64,000 nt of DNA, from contig JACDOX010000218.1 in assembly GCA_014549065.1 (NCBI GenBank), positions 787,536 through 851,535 of the forward strand, read 5' to 3'. Below, piece after piece: positions 36,060-48,170 of this stretch (positions within the stretch are counted from its first letter, which is position 1; each line of letters begins with the position of its first letter). Below the pieces are notes generated by a model. It saw only the letters and a program-made list of their open reading frames with translations, had not been told where the DNA came from and made no database searches. The position numbers and the translations under genes are program-made. Origin of the DNA: Cardinalis cardinalis. Its lineage: Eukaryota > Chordata > Aves > Passeriformes > Cardinalidae.

Positions 36060-39000
36060 CTGAGTACCAAGCCCATCTGTCCCAGATAGTTCCCTTCTTG
36101 TGGCTCCACACCTTTTGTAACTGGGGAGGACCCGTGAGCTGCAGAAGGATGTCAGAGTGGGGGTTCTTGCTGCTCATAATCCATCGTGGTGGTGGCTGTC
36201 TAAGGTCCCTTTGTGAGAAGGAAAGGGGAAAAGTCACCTGACAGATCCCCTAGGGTGTTCCTGCGAGAAGGAGGAGCAGAGTCCTGCTGGGAGGGAACTT
36301 TCTGGGGCAAGTGGCACCTTCTCCTGGTTGTAACTCCACCAGGGAGCTCTGATCTGCAATATTTTTTTTTTTTTCCCACGAGAAAATGTCGTGCTCTTAT
36401 GTGAAAATATAACTACAAAACCTCTGAAAATATCCATACTTATGACCACAATGGCCTGGAGAAGGGTAATTTTCATTTGGGTACAAGGCCACATTCTCAG
36501 CATTGCTTCAAAAAAGAGCTATAATGATTTGTGCTCAATGAGGACCTGGTCTTTAATTTTGTATACCAAGTAAAAACGAGCACTGGTTTANTTTTTTTTC
36601 CCCCACTAGTCCTGAAACACAACCAGTGAACATAATGATGAATATTCCAATGTCCTGAACATGATAGATTTTAATTTCTTATTAGAGGAAGCAGAGGAAG
36701 AGAGAAAGTAATAGCTTTAGAGAGAATGGCTCTGTTTGTTTTTTTAAGTACCTACATTTGCCTGGTAGTCTGCAATGTAAGTGAATTTCCTTGAAATCTG
36801 ATTATTGATGTACCATTCTTTTATTATATCATTTATGTCAGGCAGCCCACCAGTACAATTCCTCAAAAGAGAATGAAAGTGGTGTAACAACAGAATAAGG
36901 GCTTTAATGGTAAATGGCAGGNAAAATATTAGCGTCAAATGTAGTTGGTCAAAACCCAGGAAAATTGTTAAATTATTGATGTTTTTCTGGGGGGATTCAG
37001 CTGTAAAAGGGATCTGTTAACATGACATAGTAGAAATCTCCAACACATAGACATAATTTAATTTGTTCACTAAAACTTTCAGTGTAAATGTGGGCACGGG
37101 AGGTGTAAGTGATGCAGGCACAGCTCTCTGACACTGACTGCATGTATTTTTCTTCCCTGCTGTAAAATCACATCTCCAAGCTGCTTTTCTGTAAGAAAAG
37201 GCCAACAGGAAAGCTGAAAACGCGCAGTAAATTGATTTAGGCCAATTTTTATTCTTTCAAGCAATAACAAAGTAACCTCTAATCTCTTTGTTTTTCTGAC
37301 CTGTCCCTGACTTCTGCTGTTTGTTTGCTTTTTCATGTCACTGGGTTTGTGTCGTNGCTAAACAAAGAGATGGACTGATCTTTTGTTCCTGGCCAGTTTT
37401 CATTTGTTTTCTACGACCTGTATGTGCAAACGGCAGAGGTGTGAGGTTTGAAATGCTAAGGGAAGCTGAAAAAACATGTCTTGAATAAGACTCTCTATTT
37501 AGGTTATTGTAGCAGAAGAGGTTTCTCAACTAATTACCCAGCCTTTCAGCCAAAGACAGGAACAAAGGAAGTGCCAAGCTGCTATAAGATAATCATTCTG
37601 TTTATCAGCGCTCTACAAACACCACTTGTAAAGTAATGATAAGCCCTTTGCACTCAGATAATGCAGCTGATCCAGGCGTATCTCAGAGATGCTGTGCAGA
37701 TCTCCCAATTCAAAAGCGGCTCCTGCCTACATTCAGGTGAGAAATGGTGTTCCAGATGGACCAGTGAATATTTTAGAGGCTGGCAATGAAATCAGAGGCA
37801 TCTGGGGCAAGGAAGAGTAGTTCCTGTAGACTGAGAAATGAAGGAGGGTAATAACAGGACATTGCTGCTTGGAACACAGAGGGACAGGCTGACTGTAAGA
37901 AAAATTTGGTTTAGACAGAGTTTTGTTTCTTAGTAGTGAGAGGGTTAAGAAGATGATGCTGTTTGGGTTTTGCCAGTTCAATCCTGCTGTGAAGCTGCTT
38001 TTGTTTTCTTTTATCATAATTTCTTTTTGTTTTTCTTTCATCCAAAGGCACCCTTCCTAAAACAATGTTCCCATCGCTTTNAGGGAAAGTTTGCCAAAGT
38101 CATGCACCTCTTTATTCCTTGCACTTTGTGAATATTTCATCTTCCATAAGCCGTGCCAAAGACTCTCATCAGGAAAACAGGGATCTAAATAATTCTGAGA
38201 TAAATGAGGGCTGTTTTTCTCTTTTCCATATTAAGTGTTTATAAACTTCAAAGTAATAATAACCTTGAAAAAAATTACAAAACCGAATGCTTTAAAAAAT
38301 CACTTCTTTAATTCAGAAGTGCTACCATGAAGTATCTGGGATGGTTTTGATTTTTTTTTAAACACATTGCCTCCCCNTCTTATGAAAGCAATTTGTAGAT
38401 ACCCACAAGACCCTGTGCCCTCAGGACTAGCCTGGCATCTCTTCCATGAAAAATAAAAAAAGAGTTCTCAGAAGAGTCTCAATTAATTTGTGGTANTATG
38501 AACTTCCACTGAGGGAGGGCATGTCTCAAATCTGAGCAAGTATTCCTTTTGGATTTGTTTTCTCATGGTCAGTATTTACTTTCTATGTGGGTGAAAGAGT
38601 GCTGGTGCAGATCATCCCATGGGAAGTGCCTGCCAGGACAGACTGCAGCCAGAGGGGATGCTCAGGGGCAGGGCTGTGGTCCCTGTGGGTGTCCTGTGGG
38701 TCATTCCCCTGATCCACTGGAGCAGGTACAGCCCATGGGGAGAATGACCACCAGGACAAACATCTGTGCCCAGAAAGGAGGAGAGGTCAGGGACCTGCGG
38801 TGTCAGTTTGGGAGAGAAAAGCCAAGGGGATGAGGGATATGGAGGGGTGGCCTGAACTGAGAGTNCCCTGCTCAACGTGTGACACCGATAGGGCTTTTCT
38901 GAGGGCTCTTCGTGATTATCACATTGCTCATCAGCAAATGAACGGGCCAATTTCACCTTCTCTACTCTTTCTTCAGGGCTTGGCAGTGGGTTCAGAGCCC

Positions 39001-41090
39001 AAGCCACGATTTGCTTTGTTCCAGGCAGGCTAATGCAGGCCATCACCTGGGAATGTGATGGAAATGGCTTTCACTCAGTATCGTGTGAGAGAACTCCTGG
39101 AGTGTCAGCAAAACCCCCTGCTTCNTGCCAAGTGCATTTATGTGTTTCCATCCTCCTAATTTGTGCAGACACAGAAATCCCCCAGACCAGCCTTAGTCTT
39201 CAAAGCTGTTGANAGAAAATCCCTGCTTTCCTCTGGCACTGGAAAAGTCTGCAGGCTCAGCCAGGTGCCCTTGGCATCTGCCTGGGGCCTGCACACTGTG
39301 TGCCCTTCCCTCTGTGCCACAGGAAAAACCCCTGAGTGCCACAGCCACGCCTCAGTGCAAGACAGCTCCAGCCAAAGCACTTCTGACTCGAGCCCCCAAA
39401 GAAAACTCCACACATCTGTAATGTATTTATGGCTCTGCTTGCTCATTTGTCCTCCCTGTGGTCTCTTCTAATGAAGGGTATGAAAAATTAAACTCCTTCC
39501 TAGGCTCCAGCGAGCTCAGCAGATGCAGTGAGTGAATGCTCTGTTCCTGAAGCACCGTTCTGCCAGTTACTGGTTGACAAATTCACGTGGGTACATGGAA
39601 TGGGATCTGTAATGAGCTTCCCGCACAGTCAGGGCCAGACCGTGCCAGGAGCAGGGCTCATGTGAGTCCCACGCTGGGACTGAGGGCAGTTTTATGGCCC
39701 TGAAATGGGCAGTGCAGTTTGTGCAGCAGTGAGTGAATTTACAGTACATTACTGCAGAATTACATTTTTTTAATTACGCAGCAGCAAAATAGCCCGGAAA
39801 GGGGATGTGGACCCGATCACCCCGATGGTNTATGGAGCAATGAAAGGGCAAGGTTGGAACTGTTGTTCTCTATGCTGTGTCTTTAAGAAATGTGAATCTC
39901 CCACAAGCTGGAGGCTGCCTGTTCAGTCATTTCAAGGTGGATATAACTAACACACTGTGCAATTTACACAAGACTTATCTTTGGTTAAATTCCTTTAAAA
40001 GGATACCATCAATTTAAAGATTACTTTTCCCTGGGTCATTAAAGTTAGGCACATACTAATTTATTAAAGGGTAATGTATTATACCTGGGAAGTGATAGTA
40101 TCTGCCAGAAATTCCAGGGAGGCTGTAGAGGTCTTGCTGTGATGAGCCAAGCTGATAAGAGCACACAGCGAGACAGCTGCGTTAATGGAGCTGCCTGTTC
40201 CCCAGGACAGGGGGTGCAGTGCTGTGGCAGTAATCCTTCGGGTGGAGAGACACAGCAGTGGAGGCTACAGCAGGAAAAAAATGATACACTTCAAATCTTA
40301 TTTACCGGGAACGCTGCAGCACATCACTGGGAGCGGCCCTAACGCCACTTAGCATGTGCCAAGTGCTGTCCAGCCATGTGCAAATAAAAAGCTCCTCTGT
40401 GGAAGAGCTTTCACAATCACAAAAATGTGCAAAAAGCCTGGGTGGATGCCCCATCAAGCACCCGGCCTGCCAGGAGACCTGTAGAAGGTTTGCAGTGTAA
40501 ATAACCCTTTCCTGAGGTATCTGTGTGAGGAATTTTGCAGCTAAAATGACCCCGTGGGGACACAAAGGTGCCCAGATCACCTGTGGTGGAGCATGGTGAT
40601 GTTCCCGGCCCATCTAATATCAGCAAGAAAATGTGTGAGCAGCAATTTCAGAAGTCAAACGCGAAGGCTGCACAAACTCCATCAGAGAGGGCATGAGCCA
40701 CTGAAAGCTTGGCTGGGGAGAGAGATTCTTCACTGGAACCAGCACTGCAGGAACAATGCTCTGGGAAGCACCGGCATCAGCAAAGGGACAAGGTGACAGA
40801 TGTGAACTGGAGCAAGTCTGATCCCTCAGCCTCACTCAGCACTCTGGGATTATCCCTGCAGGTCACTGAGAAACTCAAGAGTAGAGCTGTTCACTAAAAA
40901 GAGGAGGGGAAAAAGTCCCCCTGGGAATCAAAGCTGAATTGCAGAGGTTGCTGCAGCAAACCAGGATGGAAAACCCATGGCTCAGAGTGGGGAGGAAAGA
41001 GCAGAGGCAGCGTGAGAGGCCCTGGAAGTTGCTCTGGGCTTGGACTTGGCCTCTGCCAGCAGGACTGTGTAAGCAGGGCAGCTCCTGCAG
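36060..41090. other. mostly unique sequence
   Basis: The first about 300 bp may still be LTR-derived. The rest contains no recognised repeat or coding exon. A GC-richer stretch at 38.6-39.4 kb gives open frames on both strands with no recognisable product. Confidence 0.45.
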
Positions 41091-41098
41091 TGCCTGGC

Positions 41099-41352
41099 TT
41101 GGGGCTGGGGCTGGCAGTGCAGGCTGGCAGGGATGGGCTGGGGCTGGGGCAGGCAGTGCAGGCTGGCAGGGATTGGCAGGGATGGGCTGGGGCTGGCAGT
41201 GCAGGCTGGCAGGGATGGGCTGGGATGGGCTGGGGCTGGCAGTGCAGGCTGGCAGGGAGGCAGGGATGGGCTGGGGCTGGCAGTGCAGGCTGGCAGGGAT
41301 TGGCAGGGATGGGCTGGGGCTGGCAGTGAAGGCTGGCAGGGATTGACAGGGG
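41099..41352. repeat. GC-rich minisatellite, about 43-bp unit, six copies
   Basis: The landmark GCAGTG followed by AGGCTGGCAGGGA recurs at 41,114, 41,153, 41,196, 41,239, 41,280 and 41,323, giving periods of 39, 43, 43, 41 and 43 bp. Units are built from GGGCTGGGGCTGGCAG and GGGATTGGCAGGGAT sub-blocks that are duplicated or lost between copies. Frames stay open on both strands across the array only because the units contain no stop codons. The array is strongly purine(G)-rich on the + strand. Confidence 0.95.
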
Positions 41353-42863
41353 CAGCATCACAGTGAGGGACAAGCTTCTCTCATGGACAGGAAATGTGTA
41401 CAAGGATTTCTCTCCTGTGGATGCCAAACTGGGCTACAGGGACAGGGCAGAGGGAAGGAGTACAAAACCCCCACACTTTATGCTGAAATTATTTTGTTAA
41501 TTATTGCAATTCTAAGCCAGTCCCAGGCTTGAAGAAAAACACCCTCAAAGTTCAGCGTTAAGTGCCCTACCTGATGTCTCCTGTTTTGAGATCACAAATC
41601 ATTTCCAGATCTTTGGCTCNGAACAGGCACCATCAGCACAAACCTTTTCCCCAAACATTCTCTGTTTTTAACCCCTGAGAGGGCCTGGGAAACTCAAATG
41701 TGATCTGCTTTTCCCCTAAATCACAAGGAGGCATCACTGAGAACNGAGGGCTGGAATGCCATGGGGCAGGAAAGGCTTGTTCCAGAGGCCAGAGCAAAGG
41801 CATTTTCATGCAAGATCNACTCGAGGCTCCATCATCCCACAGCACAGGGACACAAAGCTCCTCCTGCCCTGCCCAGGAGCAGCAGGGGCAGGGAGGCAGG
41901 ATTTGGGCACCTTGCCCAGGAACACGGTGACAAACCCTGACTCAGAGCATGAACAACCTTGCCCTTCCTGTGGATGTTTCTTTGAAAGGAGTGACTTAGC
42001 CTTAAGCAAAACTGGAACACCAAGAAATCATTGGAATTCAGGAACCACTTGTTTCCCTTTTGCACAGTTTCAGGTTTTTTATTTTCTTTTTCTTTTTTAA
42101 GGATGAGCCTTATTGCTCTTCATGTTCATTTTCTGGTTTGAGCAACTTTTAATGTGAGAAAGACACCCAGGAAAGTTTATACACATAATTTGTGAATTGT
42201 AAGACAGCTTACAAAGGAACTGAATGTGGTTTTTTCAGTGCTACTGTCAAGAAATCTTCANGTTTTGAAACTAAAATCTCTTTTCCTCACTTTTCAAAAA
42301 ACCTGCCTTCACTGGGAAGTTTTGACCTGAGCACAGAATCTGAATTGTGTGTTGGGCACTGGCTTGAGATGGATTTGTGTCTTAAGCAAGGAACTTTGCC
42401 TCTTGCCTAGTTTTCCTATTTGAACTATTGTTTCTCTTCCAGCAGAGCTTTATAAACATCCAAGCAAAAAGAACTTGGGGAAATGTGCTGCTGTTATACA
42501 ACTGCTAATCATTACTATTCTTCTATTGTATTTGATGACGTAAGAAAGCCCCAACCAGATGCCTTGAGATCTGAGGAAATGTCTGCAAGGCATCTTTGTG
42601 GTAACACATGGGTGCAGATTCCATTCATCATTTCCTTGACAGTNTAACTAACTACTCCCAAGCAAAAAAAGATCCCTGAAATCCCTCCCAGAAGTATTAG
42701 CTGAAGGACAGGAGCAAATCACTGTAAAAGCTCAAGCAGCCTGTGTGGAAATGCCAAGGCTCAGAGACTGTCAGGAAAGAGGCTGAAGAACGTAATCAAA
42801 AAATGCTGCCTTGCTATACATAGGTCTAAATTCTATACACAGGGACTTGCACCTCCACTGGAC

Positions 42864-42864
<1 letters not shown>

Positions 42865-42902
<38 letters not shown>
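42865..42902. repeat. uninterrupted A38 tract
   Basis: Thirty-eight consecutive A bases follow CACCTCCACTGGACC. The length exceeds any other homopolymer here and looks like a retroposed poly(A) tail or an expanded A run. No retrogene body, SINE promoter or flanking target duplication was recognised. Its exact length in a draft assembly is unreliable. Confidence 0.9.
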
Positions 42903-42904
<2 letters not shown>

Positions 42905-43689
42905 AAAAAAACAGAGTTCTGCACATTGTACACAGTTGGAACCATTCATTCAAAAACTCTGGTTTGAACTTTACGAAGTACCTATGGGATTTAGAACAAA
43001 TCCCAGTTAACTTCAGTACAACTGAAGCCCTTGCACACTTGAATAATTGAAAGCTGCAGTCAGAATCAGCAGAAACATGTTTTTCAACCTTTTANAATTT
43101 GCAGCACCTTAAAACCTTTCTTTTTTCCAGTGGAAGTGTCAGTTCCTGTATAGTGATTTAATACTGCAGAAAATAGGTTTGCTTTTCTTAGCTACCCTCT
43201 GCAGACCCCTTAAAAACACTCTATGAACACACAGAGTGCAGGTTAAAAACTGTAACTCTGACATACCTCAAAATATTTATTGTTTTCCCTAGAGCCGTTT
43301 GTCCTGGCATCATCCAAACTATNATACAAAAGTCAGGGCCTAGTTCTTGTGGTTAGATAAAGCTGAAAAGCATCAACTTTAAATGTTTAGTGTTGAATTC
43401 TCTTTTTAGAGTGCCAATTGCNTAATGGTTTGAGCTCTAGCCTACAACTTTTGAATGTTTGGTGTTGGCAATGATGTATTCCTGATAGTACACACCTTGT
43501 GCTGCTCCTCTGTGCACTGTATAAGGCCCATGTTAACACCAAAATTTTATATTGACGTATGGTGGGGAGGAGACACTCTGCACACTTGCTTCTGCTGAAT
43601 ACCTAGGAAAACCTGGGGNAGCATTCTTTCCAGGACCATCAGAACATGACATTATTACATTACAGAGTGACTGTGGAGCTTTGAAGCTG

Positions 43690-44370
43690 TGATCTCCCAG
43701 CTCAGCTTGGCTGGGTCTCGGGACTTCTGCTGGTCAGAGNGACCCCAAGATGCATTAGAAAGTCTCTTTTCTCAGCCTGGCAGTCAAAGGAGGAGTCAGA
43801 ACTCTTCTATTCTCATTCTTAAGGTTGTTTATTGTTTCTTATCTATAAAATTCTTTCTTTGGCTTGCTGANGTCTGTTCAGCAGGTCAGACAGAGGCATT
43901 CTGTCTGCCCTCGGGGCAGTGTTATCTTTTTATACTAAAAACTACATGTNCATTATTTAATGTAGCTTCTCAATGCTTATTACTTATGTTAGACAGTGAG
44001 CTTTTACTCTAAACTAATCTAAAAGTGCCAGCATCACAGCAGAAGATGGAGGCTAAGAAGAAAAAGAGAAAGATTTGACAAGGTCAGATTCTTCCATGTT
44101 GCTTTTTGAATCTCTATTCTAAAAACTCTAAAAAATCTATTTTTAGATAAATACAAACTAATTATTATTTTACTTAGACTTTCGTGGCTTGCAGATCTTC
44201 ATATAAGGCTGATAATTTTTTCTATGGGTCATAATCAAAATCACAGTTGTCTTGGGCTCTGTGCTAAGGTCTCTGAGCCCTCTGGTAGAGGTTCAGGCAG
44301 TCCAGGACAGCCAGAGGGATGTCCTGAATTCCGACAGCTGGGAGGAGCTGGCTAATAAATGAGGAACAGA
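43690..44370 (-). mobile_element. endogenous retrovirus LTR-like sequence, minus orientation
   Basis: On the minus strand a TATAAAAA box (43,927-43,934) lies about 100 bp upstream of AATAAACAAC (around 43,825-43,833). That is the spacing of promoter and poly(A) signal in a retroviral LTR. Blocks such as GTTAGACAGTGAGCTTTTAC and CACAGCAGAAGATGGAGGC match my recollection of a common songbird LTR family. Exact ends and target duplications were not found, and part of the span may be internal sequence. Confidence 0.55.
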
Positions 44371-44734
44371 AATGGTGGAATAGCCCAGAAAACAAAAACN
44401 TTAATAACAAAAATAACAAATGTGACCTGTAACACAGGTTACAGAGGTTAGATTCCAAAGACCCCTGGGAGGGCAAACACAACCAGGTATAGGGGCCAGA
44501 GGTCCAAGCACAATGTGCACTCAGGATAAGACCTTATATGANCTGGGTATTGAGCCAACTGCAAACAAGAACTGGAAACTTGACCAAATGTAGGACAGTA
44601 ATTAGTAATATTAGCATATTACTAATTGCCATGACCCCACTTTTCCCACCATGGCCTGGTCAGGTGCCCCCTCCCCTCCATATCCTGCCTCCCGTGGTTT
44701 GTGGCTAAAGCCCGCTGTAAATGCTTCTGAAGCA

Positions 44735-45025
44735 TGTGAGAAACAACTGCTCACTTTGAAAATTTAAAAAGGTTTATCAAACCTTGACAAAAATACAACA
44801 AAAAGACTACATAAGGAAAAATTNGCCGCGCTGGGAACTGCCCTTGTGGACACCACATGGCCAGTTCCTCTTCAAGATGGGTGTTCAGTGTTTTATACCC
44901 CTGGAGGTTGCATCAGCCCCTCCCAAAGTCTGTCAATCAGCTCTTCTTGCCATTTATCAGTGGAGACTGCTTGCTTGTAACTTGATTGGAGATCATGTGA
45001 TTTTAAACATGTGTTTGAAAAAAGA
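44735..45025 (-). mobile_element. second LTR fragment, minus orientation
   Basis: It starts TGTGAGAAACAACTGCTCAC on the + strand, which is a CA-ending LTR 3' terminus on the minus strand. A mutated AATAAACC-type signal lies just inside (GGTTTATC on +). A TATAAAA box (about 44,889-44,896, minus strand) lies roughly 110 bp upstream of it. The right edge is approximate, where CR1 sequence takes over. It looks like a songbird ERV family. Confidence 0.6.
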
Positions 45026-45029
45026 CTGG

Positions 45030-45130
45030 ACATGGCACTTGGTGCTATAGTCCAATTGAGGTGTTAGGGCATAGGTTGGACTCGATGATCTTAGAGGTCT
45101 CTTCCAACCTCATTATTCTGTTATTCTGTG
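45030..45130 (+). mobile_element. CR1 3'-end fragment, sense
   Basis: The stretch TAGGTTGGACTCGATGATCT, then AGAGGTCTCTTCCAACCT and ATTCTGTTATTCTGTG is the sense-strand CR1 3' end with its terminal octamer repeats. It is the only + oriented CR1 copy seen. It abuts the LTR fragment to its left, so one element probably landed in or next to the other. Confidence 0.85.
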
Positions 45131-45320
45131 GTCAGGTGTTGCCATGCCACACCCCCTAAGCACCAAGCTTTTCCATTCCCACCTGCCCCATGCAAGGGAC
45201 ACATGTGCAGCCATCTTTGTACCTGTCCTAGACAGCCCAGGCTGTCTGATGGCAACAATACAGGGGGGAGAGGGAACTGTGGGGAGAACAGAGGGCATCT
45301 AAACTACAATAACATAACTG

Positions 45321-45511
45321 TACATCACTGAAGCTTTTCTTAATATTCACACAATAGTCATCTCTTAATTGTGAGTGCCAATCATCTCATTATCCCTTTA
45401 TGACAAGCAGAAATCCCAGTTGGATGAGATCCCACAAGTGATCTGTGCAGACTGAGGTGCGGATCCANGCTGTCTTTAGGGATATTATGGAAAACCTGAA
45501 CTCTGCTCTGT
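45321..45511 (+). repeat. 191-bp dispersed repeat, copy 2 (ERV-like)
   Basis: This is the second copy of the element at 35,462-35,652, in the same orientation and gapless. It ends the LTR/CR1 cluster that starts near 43.7 kb. Sequence beyond both ends differs between the copies, so 191 bp is the detectable shared unit. Confidence 0.8.
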
Positions 45512-48075
45512 GTTGAAGCCTACAAGAATGACAACCCGAGGAGAGCACAGAGAGCCAGGACCAGGCCATCAAACACAGCTTTAAAGGTCATATTCCTCTT
45601 GGCACCAGCAGGAACCACGGCCATGAGCCATTTGCTTTGTGTTTATGGCTTTTACCTTGGTGTGTTGTTTGTCTTCTAATAAGCTTCTTGACTCACTAAT
45701 CATCTGTTCAGAGGAGCTTTCTGAGCTGTGACTGGGGAAGAGATGAATGCGTCCAGTCCTGGAATTATGCAGTGAAATGCTACTCTGCATATTATAGCTG
45801 CAGCATGATATATTAGCCTATAAAACACAGCTCGGGCAGGCGAGGCAAGGGGATGCTGAGAAAAATGGGCAGGAGGGGCTTGGTGAGCTGTGTGATGAAG
45901 GAAGGNGGTGCAGGGAGAAGGTGTTAGCCTTGGTGAGGCCTAGCAGGTAATGGGAGACAATGGAGGAAGGGATTTGGGGTGAAAGATCTGTGCTTGACGT
46001 GGTTGTAAGAGAAATAGTCACTGCAGGACTGTAAAGAGCAGCAGCTGAAGTGATGATGAGCTGTGTGATGCGAAGAGACAGAACACCACAGTCATATCTT
46101 CCAAGTTGCAGGATATCCCAGCTGGATACAATGGGAACTGAAAATCACAGGCCAGGGNTTGTCCCTGCACCATGGCCAGCCTGACACGACTGGGGCACTG
46201 TCACCATCCTTACAGCTGCACTCATGCCTGAGGCCAGGGCAGNAACAGGATTTTAATGACTTGGGAAAGCAGCAAGGCTCTTCTGACACAGAGTGACAGT
46301 GTGGAGGGTGGTTGGAAACGAGTGAGGGGCAATGTATAGGTGTTTAATAAAACTACATCCAGCCTGAAGGCAGTACTCAAAAAAACCTGAGGTTCTTCTG
46401 TGTATCAGGTCAGATTTCTCCCTCAGCTCCAAACTCACCAAGGGTTGACCTGAAGAACCTGACCTGCCTGCTTTTCTAAAGATTTGGGTGACTCTGTTTT
46501 GTTTGGTTTGATGTCTGGTTTGGTGGGCAGAAAGACAAGCTTACAGATACATTTTGGCATTGGAAAGGAATTGTTAATTGTTGCAGTTTGAAAAAACAGA
46601 TTTCTCCAAGGTTAAATATCTGAAGATAATAAAATGAAACAGAGACTTCCAATTCTGAATCACAGGTTAAAATCAACTCCAAATGAGGAAGGATCCAGCA
46701 TTGCTCCTTCTTGGAAAATGCTTAATAACCTATATGAAGTTAGCTGGGCTTGCTCAGATCAGGTCTGCCCTTTGATTTTCACCATTTTGGTCAGTTTTGA
46801 AAGTGATTGGATTATTGTGGTCCACAGCCATGCTGAGGCGTTCACAGCTGAAATGTAGCAGTGTAAGCAGAACTGCAGGAACCTGAGCACTGTTTCATCT
46901 GTTCATTTGTTTCAGAGGCTGGTCCCATGGCTTAGTTCAAATAGCCTTTCATGGCTGCTAAATGAAGGGAAATCCTGGGAACACGCAGCCAACATGGAAG
47001 ATTTGGGGTCCAATTTACTTTTAAACCTTTGGGTATTGCTTATAGGGTGATATAGAACAATGGTGTGACTGAGCATTAACNTTATGAAAGATAATTTCCA
47101 GTCTGAAAAGACAAATTTTTTAAGTGCCAGGAAAAGTTAGACTGTCACTGAAACCTTTCTCTGGTACCTTGTTCTCTGAGCCACTCTGAACATGTCTTTA
47201 CTTCCATGACCTTGTACTTTTTTTGCTGTAGAAAAGCAATGGCCTATTAAACAGGTTTAAACCTGACCAAACAGGTCCCTGTTGCACACCCATTTCTGTG
47301 TGCTGGGGTCACAAGGACAGAAATAAAAAGCCATTACTCTGGTGACCATTGTGATATGCATAAGGAACATGAAGCAAGATTATCTATATTGAGAACAGGA
47401 GTTTTCTGAGTTTCAAGTACCTATTTTTACACTAGATTAGTGTCTCCTCTGCCCTTCCAAATCTTGCCAACAGAACATCAGCAGCAGGAGAGTGACCCCC
47501 TCTCCTTCTGAACCAATTCTGCTCTTTGTGCTTATGGAATGCCAGTAATTCCTGTGAACTTGCCACTGGCAAGGCAGGATGCATTTGGAGCAGGTATTTG
47601 CTGACAGCAGAAAAGCAGTAGACTCCTGATTTCCTCTCCAGGCTCCAGAGAGGAATGTGTTCTAGTGACCAGTTTTCTGCCTGCCTATTTGAAGCNTGGT
47701 CTTTCCAGCTTCCCCTTTTCATTCTTGGGTTATTATTCAGCCAAGTGCTGTCTGTGGGTTCTCCCATCACCTTGGNTGAGTTCTGCAAACCACAGGGAGA
47801 TCCCAGGTGCCACATCCTGACCCCCATGTCATTCCCAGCTTCCCTCTCCCCACCCCAGGCAACCTCTGTAAACCTCAAGTCTCTGTTCTCTGCCTCAGAT
47901 ATTGTCTCACAACCCAATTCCTTTTCTTGTTCCTTATCTTGCTCCTCACACTGCTGTACAGTTCTGGTAGCTTCCTTCTTCATGTGGTTCAGGAGGAGAG
48001 AAATCCTGGGAAAGTAGGAGGGAAGGAGGGCTTGCTGTTTGCTTCGATGCNCTGTCCAGGGGCAGAAGGAGCAGG

Positions 48076-48170
48076 AATCACAGAATCATAGAGTGGTTTG
48101 TGTTGGAAGGGACTTTAAAAATCTTCTTGTTCCAACCCCCTGCCTTCTATCCCTTGGACCTACCTCTGAC
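48076..48170 (-). mobile_element. CR1 3'-end fragment
   Basis: AATCACAGAATCATAGAGTG (octamer end) is followed by GTTGGAAGGGACTTTAAAA and TTCCAACCCCCTGCC. About 90 bp remain, antisense on the + strand, 5'-truncated. Confidence 0.9.

Noticed and set aside
40894..41427. 177-codon minus-strand frame, Pro/Ala/Cys-rich
   Set aside because: It coincides with the minisatellite, whose units carry no stop in several frames.
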